Assembly: GCA_002439875.1 (NCBI GenBank) | Contig: DJQB01000005.1 | Span: 1-60,921, forward strand | Reading direction: 5' to 3' | Length of the DNA stretch: 60,921 nucleotides | DNA from: Bacteroidales bacterium UBA6397 | GTDB taxonomy: Bacteria > Bacteroidota > Bacteroidia > Bacteroidales > UBA932 | Part shown: positions 20,901 to 27,167 of the stretch, in pieces | How the letters are laid out: the number at the start of each line of letters is the position of its first letter | How positions within the stretch are numbered: the stretch's first letter is position 1 | Position numbers and translations under genes: made by a program | Notes under the pieces: generated by a model | What the model was told of the DNA's origin: nothing | Seen by the model: the letters and a program-made list of their open reading frames with translations, nothing else | The model's database searches: none

Positions 20901-21384
20901 TGTAATAGATAAGTTGAACATATGGTTTGGCATCAGGATTTTGTATTAAATCCGCCTGGCAGGACCAAATGTCTTTATCTTCGAACAACATTCTTCCAAA
21001 TGCTGCTGCCAGATCATAATCCTGACCCTTAGGATCCATATATATAGGATCAGAAATCTTAATCCTATCCGGATACAGAGCCATCACGGCCAACAATCCT
21101 TTCCACTCTCCCTCAAGTATTTTGTAAAAAGTCATCAGGCCCGACTCTTCGATGTTAGGATCAGGTACTGCAATTGTGTCAAATGCAAATTTAAAGAGTT
21201 TTGCTCTCGCCCACGGTGATGGGACTCCGGAGATTAAAGCACTGAGTTTGTCCGCATTCAAATCATCCAGAACTTTTCCCGTGTTGATTCCTTGAATATA
21301 TGAGGTGGCATCATCAAGGTTGTTCCATACACCTTGAGAGCCAGTCTTAGTTGTATAACTTTTAATAAGAAGCGCTTTTGGCAT
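17995..21384 (-). CDS. Large Hsp70/actin-fold ATPase with a long N-terminal extension
   Basis: This is a 1129-residue cytoplasmic protein. The first roughly 550 residues match no domain that I know. The actin-fold module starts with the phosphate-1 loop VGIDFGSNNTCVYY at about residue 558 and has the phosphate-2 loop LILGIDVGGSTTDILLLAKD at about 780. A possible adenosine-loop equivalent is VELMPFGNGGKLFHWL near 930. Both phosphate loops keep the Asp and Gly residues needed to bind Mg-ATP, so it should be an active nucleotide-binding protein. There is no substrate-binding domain of DnaK type. It is 11 bp after the tubulin-like gene and overlaps the TPR gene. A chaperone-like or filament-forming role cannot be separated from sequence. 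Confidence 0.8.
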   Translation of the reverse strand: MPKALLIKSYTTKTGSQGVWNNLDDATSYIQGINTGKVLDDLNADKLSALISGVPSPWARAKLFKFAFDTIAVPDPNIEESGLMTFYKILEGEWKGLLAVMALYPDRIKISDPIYMDPKGQDYDLAAAFGRMLFEDKDIWSCQADLIQNPDAKPYVQLIYYKGIPVGGTSPFTGIFTGIKYDLKGEASDINWYREGKFQDPTNMISGEQLQKVYLFVKNLCANVSSFEEEINRCRGRKLKIDLKGLKTVVRIWERDIKTRGANNLKEIGPTPKYAALKSPFSILLKSEIPVYLKPDHTFTYTKGADYIELKDIQELLSDDKFVIGWQEVDSPGQSLANAPVYFLKAFDITENQHYYFTLPLSEKAIDIFKNQMGSLLGYGHNGNTVLSAKITDAGKLLVSFTVEIDGQSVALNDREYEIHWPDDPNPRVILWPNFTSEKWTKYYLYTEFTSAAAEQFRPIFKIGNDFIKDDHGKGFFIPDTFSPDECQNVSCKKIIKYERGAVEEDMPKYEIYTSDKPVAGLSATVSDAGKPSHAGYLVVRKDFIKDLSNVSMKGRATVGIDFGSNNTCVYYNESNKGAKPVSFENLRAMLVGVENNNRKAVAQNDELLFLSNTPAHNGQVKSWLHEHDSRYNKNNESEEIAGGVPVNRPNVLVKEMDRYAIKTQAGILDYNMKWLDASIGDGKGLLKKEAFLKTLWIHACACLYKDGIWPETIFWSYPGSMMESDKNALAKIFDNLGKITPIKGVQVDVGSRDYPEVTEAEAVCCYALSKGFDLRADNLILGIDVGGSTTDILLLAKDPISREATLFRESSVRIAAGAFFDAVIGSQSFREALVSFHESHKTRVHVENIAEIRTEKNKAPYYLNSIFDQLSPEEFEDFYDSIANNARFVFTIPAYVTGILLYYSGMLAGKTIKDNHLELKSVELMPFGNGGKLFHWLRNTPNRRVAEEYYEECFNAGLSLVCDIHLRVNYHSEIESENKSEVARGLCSLTDLKKDKVVTSDICGEAGVHYIMPDGSNKEIAVDDELLSSYFDRRMSGFEFTSTDNFQRFMEIFIDLVSRKGNLFQEANRVLRDDMDDLKNKISSTIQEDSEYKKAVKNIDDGFNYHQPIIIAEGMGFLNTLIRKVFSK

Positions 21385-21395
21385 AACTATGTGCT

Positions 21396-23003
21396 TTAAA
21401 ATTGATAAAGATGAACCAGAGCATCGTATGTCTGCTTTATGACTTGCTCAAGCCTGTTCGTCAGGTTCGCAGCTCCGTTTTCTTTCCCTTCATATATTTT
21501 GATAAAGGCATCTTTAAACTTGTCAAATTTACTGCTTAGCCCCGTTTTGAATATATTATCCTTGCCAATACCCTCCTCTTTAAACAGCTTCTTGTTCCAA
21601 TCTGACTTGGATAATTCTTTCTTTGTGTCTGCAGTAAAGATTTCAGGCGCAAAAACGAACTTATCACCCTGTCCGGCAGAACGGTATATCTGTCTTAACC
21701 ATCCTTCAGAAAGCGAATTGTCTTCGTTAACCTTAAAGTTGTATAAAGCAAAATAGTCTTTGAGGTTGCGAATCTGTTCAACATTTACATCCTCATAACC
21801 GTCAATGTGCTGGTCTTTGCTCTGCAACCCCGAAATGAAGTCATAGTCAGGATTATTACACAATATTGAAGCTACCGTCAGCATTCCGAATTTCTTGGCA
21901 AATTCTGCAGCTCGACCTTGCCCGACAAAGTCCTGAAACTCAAGTTTGCCGGAATCATTAATGGAGCGGTACTGATAATCCGCACTGACATTTTCCTTGT
22001 TGTTTTGCAGCACACTCTCATCGGTATTGTAAAAGTCTAGAGCCGCACAAGCCGCAAGGAGTTCGATGTAGTGAGAGTCATTCTTCTGCGCTTCACCTCC
22101 TGTTATTGTCTTGTTCACCTTATCGCTAGTTTTCTGCATAGGATCCCAGTCAAGGCCTGGGGTCCCCATCATATAGAACTTCTGATATGTCGATTTAACT
22201 GTAGCATCGTCCTGATAGAACATCATTGCAGCCTGAGAGTTCATAGCAAACTTGTCGGAAGTTGCTATAATCTTCTGGTCATTCCTTTCTGCCTCAGACG
22301 GAACCTTAAAATTGAAATATGCAGTCAGAAGAGTTGATCCAAAATATGCACTCTTCATAATATCTGCGGAACCATTAGACAAAACAGCAGCCGCCTCTGA
22401 GATTGCTTGAGGTATAATAGGAATCGAAGATGCACCGGTGCCTCCAAACACCGAACCAAGAATAAACACCCGCGGACTCCCATTCTGAGATGCGGAAATA
22501 AGTTCTTGAAGATATTTTTGGAGCTGGTTTGGACGAGGATCACGAGCAGCTTCAATGATGGAGTGAAACATCATCATTGAACCTAGGTGAGTCTGTGCCC
22601 TATAACCATGTCTTAGGTTGAAATCCTCTACATCTTTAGAGAACACCAAATCCGCCAAATCCGTTTTCCTTTTGTCAGTATACTGGGTGTCACCGTATCC
22701 AAAGACATCTTTGAAGGTACTCTTTATTTCATAATTCGGGCTGAATTCATAATACTTGAGATTTGCCGAAAAGAATGTATCCTTATTCGGTGTCCTTCCG
22801 GAGGCTTCAAGTGATTTCACATTCAGATAAGCATCTTTGACAGCCTTCAGCCTTGCGAAATTACCATTATTTTTATCCGTATCGAGAGCAAGAAGATACA
22901 AGTCAGTATCATCAAACATTCCGATAGCACAAAGGTGAATCAAGGATTCGATGCACCGCATACCGGTTCCCCCGATTCCCAGAACGAAAAATTTTCTTGC
23001 CAT
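21396..23003 (-). CDS. Tubulin/FtsZ-superfamily GTPase-like protein
   Basis: This 535-residue protein has a Rossmann-type first strand and loop FFVLGIGGTGMRCIESLIHL (residues 5-24), then the tubulin signature loop VFILGSVFGGTGASSIPIIP at about 181-200, corresponding to GGGTG[ST]G of FtsZ and tubulin. A polar region with several Asp/Asn follows, where the catalytic T7 loop would be. The long second half is like the 'tubulin-like' families outside the FtsZ division group. It should bind GTP and may polymerise. The gene is third in the operon, 5 bp after the small membrane protein. It is not a division FtsZ: the sequence is far too divergent and the genomic context is wrong. Confidence 0.82.
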   Translation of the reverse strand: MARKFFVLGIGGTGMRCIESLIHLCAIGMFDDTDLYLLALDTDKNNGNFARLKAVKDAYLNVKSLEASGRTPNKDTFFSANLKYYEFSPNYEIKSTFKDVFGYGDTQYTDKRKTDLADLVFSKDVEDFNLRHGYRAQTHLGSMMMFHSIIEAARDPRPNQLQKYLQELISASQNGSPRVFILGSVFGGTGASSIPIIPQAISEAAAVLSNGSADIMKSAYFGSTLLTAYFNFKVPSEAERNDQKIIATSDKFAMNSQAAMMFYQDDATVKSTYQKFYMMGTPGLDWDPMQKTSDKVNKTITGGEAQKNDSHYIELLAACAALDFYNTDESVLQNNKENVSADYQYRSINDSGKLEFQDFVGQGRAAEFAKKFGMLTVASILCNNPDYDFISGLQSKDQHIDGYEDVNVEQIRNLKDYFALYNFKVNEDNSLSEGWLRQIYRSAGQGDKFVFAPEIFTADTKKELSKSDWNKKLFKEEGIGKDNIFKTGLSSKFDKFKDAFIKIYEGKENGAANLTNRLEQVIKQTYDALVHLYQF

Positions 23004-23008
23004 AAAAA

Positions 23009-23395
23009 CTATTTCTTATGCTTGAGATAGACTGTCGAGAATTTTGATTTTCTGAAAATAAACGCCACTATCAAGCCAATAACCACATAGCCAACAATTA
23101 TGATAATAACACTGATTAAGTTTGTCTGGGAGAATTGGCTTTTGAATCCAGGATTCTTTATGGCAGGGACAGCCACGAGGAAATTATATATCCAATATCC
23201 TGCTGCAGCGACTAATCCAATTATGATATGCCAGATACGCCTAATTACAAAAGATGTGTCTTTTCCTCCTTTGTATGGAACAAGCGTGGCTACTAAAAAG
23301 GTGATGGCAAATGCCACTAGACAAATAATGACAGCCCACACCAATGTGGTCTGTTTCAGAGCTTCAAGCTGCTGGACTGTTGTAATAGGATTCAT
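23009..23395 (-). CDS. Small membrane protein with three predicted spans
   Basis: The 128 residues hold three hydrophobic helices: TLVWAVIICLVAFAITFLVA (about 16-38), IWHIIIGLVAAAGYWIYNFL (about 50-70) and LISVIIIIVGYVVIGLIVAF (about 92-113). The short loops between them are polar and the C-terminus is basic (RKSKFSTVYLKHKK), which should face the cytoplasm. No family recognised. It lies between the VWA lipoprotein and the tubulin-like gene with gaps of 11 and 5 bp and is an obvious candidate membrane anchor for the tubulin-like protein. Confidence 0.78.
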   Translation of the reverse strand: MNPITTVQQLEALKQTTLVWAVIICLVAFAITFLVATLVPYKGGKDTSFVIRRIWHIIIGLVAAAGYWIYNFLVAVPAIKNPGFKSQFSQTNLISVIIIIVGYVVIGLIVAFIFRKSKFSTVYLKHKK

Positions 23396-23406
23396 TTCGT
23401 TATCAA

Positions 23407-24840
23407 TTAATATTTATTTGTTCTTACGTATATGCTATAAATGGTCTTTCCCTTAACCATATTGGAGACAGCCGGTTTTGAAACTACCTGTTTGATACTC
23501 TCAACTATAGATATATTGCTATTGCCAGGCATATCAATGGAATCAAACGTAAATATGTCTTCAGCCATTGGGTTGTGAGAGAAGTTGTCAGAATAATCCT
23601 TGACGGTTATGTCCAACTTAAAATAACTCCAAGGATCGCCATCATATAGAATCGTAGGATCAAACATTTGAGTGTCAAAATAAATGTTTATCAGACCCTG
23701 TTCAGCAAACTCTTTTTTGTCTAATTTCATAAAATTAGGAGCCGGAGAAAGCGATAATGGATGTTCCTGCACAACTTTATTTACTGGAACGGTTTCTCCA
23801 GTATCAGAATCTGATAAGTTATTCACGAAATCTTTGTATGCTTGATTCAGACCATAAACTTTCAAATCTATATCCTCAATTCTATAGCAACCGCCTTGGA
23901 AATTCTTATCCAAGGCGAGGCCGGTTATGACCATATCACCATCAGGCAAGGCTTCACCGGTTATTTGATCATACGCATTGAAGATGTACTTCTTGATGCT
24001 CTTCCAATCCATATTGCTCCAATCTTCAATCTCAAAATTACCATAGGCTTCCGGGCGACACATAAGAAGTTCATTCGGTGTAGCACAGTCCCCGAACTTG
24101 GCCGTTTCTCTATTTATCTGCAAAGAAGGATTATTCGCAGTAAGATGATAATAACGGACATCAGGGTAATCCTCAATCTTGACATTCTTCTCAATCTTTG
24201 AGAAGATGTTATCATGAAGACGAGAATCAGTGAAGAGGAAATAGAACCGTTTCTTATTGTATTGATGCCCCTTATGTATTTCAACGTAAGGTTCAGAGAA
24301 AATATATACATCGTGTCCTCTGGTCAGCCATTTTTCCAATGCGGGAGCCATGTATGGATCGTTCACATGGCTCTTAGCAATACTTTGCTCATAATACTCT
24401 CCATCCGTAAGAAGGATCGCTTCCGTGTTACCAGCGGCAATCATATTTACTGCCGTTCTGAGGTCTGCATAATTCACTTCAGATACAGACCTAAGTAAGG
24501 AATACACATCCACACCATTTTCTTCTTTGATTTGATTCCCCTTAATCGAGAAGTACTGTTTAGCGGCATTTGTAAGACTTGGAACTATATCCATATAAAA
24601 TTTAGACATCGTCATGGTTTGCATTGCATCTGCGATACATGTTGAATAATCAACATACAATGCCAAGTTACCTTCTTCGATAACATCCTCTTGGGAGGAA
24701 AAATAGGCTCTGTGGAAATCTGCAAGATAATTGATGTCAGGAGTAGGATCCTTAGGCCCACAACATCCAATGACGCTTATAGGCAAAGCACATGTTAGAA
24801 GAGCCTTGTTTAGAACTTTGATAATCAGTCTGAGATACAT
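23407..24840 (-). CDS. VWA-like lipoprotein
   Basis: This 477-residue protein has a lipoprotein signal ending in PISVIGCCG, with the likely lipidated Cys at residue 26. The mature part opens with a von Willebrand A-like pattern: strand LALYVDYSTCIADA (Asp64-x-Ser66, where a perfect MIDAS has D-x-S-x-S), then AGNTEAILLTDGEYY with the second metal Asp (146). The helix between them contains the TMTMSKFYMD region. The C-terminal 250 residues are beta-rich and unknown. It is the first gene of the operon and should sit in the periplasm or outer membrane. I chose ATG 24840 because the ATG at 24888 would put a polar leader in front of the signal. VWA assignment is moderate, since the MIDAS is imperfect. 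Confidence 0.75.
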   Translation of the reverse strand: MYLRLIIKVLNKALLTCALPISVIGCCGPKDPTPDINYLADFHRAYFSSQEDVIEEGNLALYVDYSTCIADAMQTMTMSKFYMDIVPSLTNAAKQYFSIKGNQIKEENGVDVYSLLRSVSEVNYADLRTAVNMIAAGNTEAILLTDGEYYEQSIAKSHVNDPYMAPALEKWLTRGHDVYIFSEPYVEIHKGHQYNKKRFYFLFTDSRLHDNIFSKIEKNVKIEDYPDVRYYHLTANNPSLQINRETAKFGDCATPNELLMCRPEAYGNFEIEDWSNMDWKSIKKYIFNAYDQITGEALPDGDMVITGLALDKNFQGGCYRIEDIDLKVYGLNQAYKDFVNNLSDSDTGETVPVNKVVQEHPLSLSPAPNFMKLDKKEFAEQGLINIYFDTQMFDPTILYDGDPWSYFKLDITVKDYSDNFSHNPMAEDIFTFDSIDMPGNSNISIVESIKQVVSKPAVSNMVKGKTIYSIYVRTNKY

Positions 24841-25125
24841 TTCTGTGTCTGTCCATTTCACCTGGCCCGAAAGTGAAGTTCTAATCATCTACAACAAGAA
24901 AGTGCGAGCCAACATTGTCTTATTCGTACTATGGGTTCTGGACTACCGTGAAATGAATAAGGCTGAATATGCTCACACTTTCAGCTATAGCGTGAGCAAT
25001 GCCCATATTATAGCCAGTGCAAGCGTTATCACCTTTTCCCATTTCACCTTGAATTGTCCAGATTCATAGTACAGGAATAAGCTAAACGCTTTCCAATATG
25101 TCTGCTGCCCAATCGGGCAACGATA

Positions 25126-25133
25126 CAAATGTA
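25126..25133 (-). promoter_or_regulatory. Putative -7 box of the cytoskeletal operon
   Basis: On the minus strand TACATTTG fits TAnnTTTG and is followed by TATCGTTGCCC. No TTG lies 19-21 bp upstream. Use of this box would give a 5' untranslated region of roughly 280 nt before the VWA gene, with no gene that I trust inside it. Confidence 0.45.
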
Positions 25134-25270
25134 GTAATTATTTGTTTAATCCGGTTTAATAGGAGGAAAAATATTCAGAAATTTTCATCATGACAGGATT
25201 CCCGGTTTAAAAATGGCGGAGCGAGATATCGTTCAGACACCAGCTGGTGACAAAGTGATATGCCGCTTGC

Positions 25271-25359
25271 GCACCAGGGTGCAAGAAGCGGCTTTGTGCA
25301 CCCGAAGGCAATCGGGGATGCAACTTCGGGTGCGTGAACGCCTTTATTGCACCCGAAAC
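25271..25359. repeat. Cluster of short GGGTGCAA-type repeats
   Basis: The core GGGTGCAA or its complement TTGCACCC recurs here in alternating orientation (for example cagggtgcaagaagcgg, gtgcacccgaagg, ttcgggtgcg, attgcacccgaaa). Similar clusters lie at 33281-33413 and 35704-35790, and a single copy at about 46687. All are intergenic. They look like members of a degenerate host repeat family. Confidence 0.55.
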
Positions 25360-25454
25360 AATAACCACTTAAATTAGAGCTATGTGACAATGCCTCAAGT
25401 TCTTGCCTACAGATATGAATCTTGAAGATTGGCTTTTGTCTATGTCGTTGAGAA

Positions 25455-25602
25455 TTTACAAAACGCTTTCATCCTCAAGTTGGTCATAAGCACCTATAAG
25501 GCACATTGACGTGAAAATCCCGCACCGTTGGATTCGAGTTTTTCAGCCCAATCCGGCCTCTATGGGCATAGGTACGTTGTGTAGCTGAAAGTGTTTTGTA
25601 AA
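25455..25602. repeat. 148-bp segment bounded by a 17-bp inverted repeat
   Basis: TTTACAAAACGCTTTCA at 25455-25471 is matched by its complement at 25586-25602 with one mismatch. The interior encodes nothing recognisable. No clear target-site duplication is visible. It could be the remnant of a miniature transposable element. Confidence 0.35.
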
Positions 25603-25625
25603 ATGCTGACAGGAAGCGAGTACGA

Positions 25626-25794
25626 ATCGTTGAGTGGAAATGCGCAGAAGAATATTGAATGGAAGTACATACAATAATATTGACCGGAAGTACGTACAAT
25701 AACATTGACTGAAAATGCGTGCATAAACATTGACTGAAAATGCGTGCATAAACATTGACCAGAAATGCGTACAATGATATTGACCCGCAGCACG
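25626..25794. repeat. Imperfect 25-bp tandem repeat, about six units
   Basis: Units begin at 25626, 25651, 25676, 25701, 25726 and 25751, with a partial copy at 25776. The two central copies are identical, starting AACATTGACTGAAAATGCGT and ending GCATA; outer copies differ at several bases. The unit length is not a multiple of three, so the repeat is not coding. The rest of the 24841-25854 interval has no gene that I can support. Confidence 0.85.
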
Positions 25795-25800
25795 AAAAAA

Positions 25801-25835
25801 AAGAGGACGACCAAGACTTTTGGTCGCCCTCTTCT
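25801..25835 (-). terminator. Terminator of the ferredoxin gene
   Basis: On the minus strand a 12-13 bp stem (AGAGGGCGACCAA / TTGGTCGTCCTCT, loop AAGTC) runs straight into a tract of eight T. It lies about 20 bp after the ferredoxin stop codon. Confidence 0.92.
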
Positions 25836-25854
25836 GAAATCTTGCGATGCCTGA

Positions 25855-26028
25855 TTACTCGGCCGGATGGATGGCTCCCATCGGGCAGGCGTCGGCGCAG
25901 GTGCCGCAGTCGATGCAGGCGTCAGGATCAATCACATAATGAACATCACCTTCGTGGATAGCGCCCTGAGGGCACTCGCCCGCGCACGTTCCGCAGGACA
26001 CGCAATCATCTGAAATCTTGTAAGCCAT
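25855..26028 (-). CDS. 2[4Fe-4S] ferredoxin
   Basis: This 57-residue protein has two classical cluster-binding motifs: CVSCGTCAGECP (residues 9-20) and CIDCGTCADACP (38-49). They are arranged as the pseudo-symmetric halves of a clostridial-type ferredoxin, with acidic residues between them. It is a low-potential electron carrier of the anaerobic cytoplasm and a plausible partner of pyruvate:ferredoxin oxidoreductase. It has its own promoter at 26091-26120 and a strong terminator, so it is a single-gene transcript. The C-terminal Pro-Ala-Glu ends at TAA 25855. Confidence 0.95.
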   Translation of the reverse strand: MAYKISDDCVSCGTCAGECPQGAIHEGDVHYVIDPDACIDCGTCADACPMGAIHPAE

Positions 26029-26090
26029 AATCAAATAAAAATAAAATTGTTTTTCCTTTTGCCAGCCTCCGGAAATCCGGAAACATTATG

Positions 26091-26120
26091 CAAATATAAA
26101 TCTTAAAATCACAATATCAA
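26091..26120 (-). promoter_or_regulatory. Canonical promoter of the ferredoxin gene
   Basis: On the minus strand TTG (26120-26118), a 19-bp spacer and TATATTTG (26098-26091) match the Bacteroidetes primary-sigma consensus. The -33 element lies inside the last codons of the upstream exporter gene. A small hairpin (TCCGG-AAAT-CCGGA) falls in the leader. Confidence 0.8.
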
Positions 26121-27161
26121 ACCCCATACCACAAAAACGATGAGGGCGATCCCTACTTTTATGGCCTTTGCCTTGAGGAAGGATGATTTGCTGTCGGCCA
26201 GGAGCGGAAGCGATGCGTGGCCCTCCTGCACGATGGAGTTGGCCAGCAGGACGGGGAACGGAATGACTCCGCTTGCGAACAAAGTCACGAACACAAGGTG
26301 CGGTCCTGACTCAGGGATCAATCCTATGACAATGGCCAACAGGATCATCAGGGCGGTGTTGTCACTGACCCATGCCGAGATGTCTATGAAGTTAAACAGA
26401 ATCCCGATAACAAGAAGCACCCCGAAAGTCCATAGGAATATGCTCGGAAGGTGCCTGCGGACAATGTGATCCCAAAGATGCTCCTCGACAAAATGATCGG
26501 AGGCGAAAAGCAGGGCGGTCAGCACGACAAGGCTCAACGCGCCGAAAACCCAGAAAGTCCACTCCTCATTAAAGACCTCAAGTCCCTCTGACTCACCACC
26601 TTCCTCCAAAAGACCAAAGAGCAGGGCTGCAATGAATATCACGACTCCGATGAACATACATATTCTTGTCCTGCCAAAATGTCTGCCCCCTTTGTGATGC
26701 CGTCCGTCCTGATGCTCGCATCCGTCACCGTGAAGCTCAAAGGAATCCTCAAGGCGGGTAGGCAGCGGTTTGCCTTTGGAGTAGAACCTGTCAATCAGAA
26801 GACCGGTCACGACGGCAAGAGCGAAAAGGAGCAGGAAAAGGAGAGCGGCCTCGCTGGGAAACATCGCCAGCATCATGAACGACTCGTCACCCGTCGTGGC
26901 GATCATCATAGCCACAAGCGCTCCGAAACTAAGCATGCGGTGCGTGTAAAGCGACACGGCGGCGAAACCTCCGACGCATCCGGGTACGGAACCAAGTAAG
27001 GCGGAGACTATAACCTGCGCAAAACCCGATTTTTTGAGAGTTCTGAATATCCTGCCGTCAGACTCCATGTTGAACGACTCAATTATCATCATCATGACGA
27101 CAACCAAGCCGGAGATCAGGACAGCGCCTCGCAAGGCGTCAAGTAAAACGGAGATTAACAT
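26109..27161 (-). CDS. ArsP_2-type (putative 10-TM) heavy-metal exporter
   Basis: This 350-residue inner-membrane protein has two related halves. Each contains a Gly/Pro-rich discontinuous helix: SALLGSVPGCVGGFAAVSLY in the first half and AIVIGLIPESGPHLVFVTLF in the second. Four to five helices lie on either side of a cytoplasmic loop (about residues 140-170) that is strongly His-rich (HGDGCEHQDGRHHKGGRHF). This layout fits the ArsP_2 / putative manganese or arsenic permease family; the transported ion is not certain. The His loop suggests a divalent metal. It is 6 bp after the DUF1573 gene on the same strand. Confidence 0.82.
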   Translation of the reverse strand: MLISVLLDALRGAVLISGLVVVMMMIIESFNMESDGRIFRTLKKSGFAQVIVSALLGSVPGCVGGFAAVSLYTHRMLSFGALVAMMIATTGDESFMMLAMFPSEAALLFLLLFALAVVTGLLIDRFYSKGKPLPTRLEDSFELHGDGCEHQDGRHHKGGRHFGRTRICMFIGVVIFIAALLFGLLEEGGESEGLEVFNEEWTFWVFGALSLVVLTALLFASDHFVEEHLWDHIVRRHLPSIFLWTFGVLLVIGILFNFIDISAWVSDNTALMILLAIVIGLIPESGPHLVFVTLFASGVIPFPVLLANSIVQEGHASLPLLADSKSSFLKAKAIKVGIALIVFVVWGLIL

Positions 27162-27167
27162 TGCCTG

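Noticed and set aside
21396..23003. The tubulin-like protein as the cell-division FtsZ
   Set aside because: The glycine-rich loop is FGGTGAS and the rest lacks FtsZ landmarks. The genes beside it are not ftsA, ftsQ or mur genes.
24889..25110. A short minus-strand frame (LYYESGQFKVKWEK then a hydrophobic end) ahead of the VWA gene
   Set aside because: It has no good start codon or ribosome site and about 45 codons. It lies in the presumed leader of the operon. Its similarity to SGQVKWTDTE just before the VWA start is short and probably chance.
25626..25794. Possible CRISPR array
   Set aside because: Units follow each other directly with no spacers, and no cas gene is in the window.
25484..25931. 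Overlapping minus-strand frames through the 25-bp tandem repeat
   Set aside because: The frames arise only because the repeat lacks stop codons on that strand. The unit is not a multiple of three and the peptides are not protein-like. The true gene in this area is the 57-residue ferredoxin.
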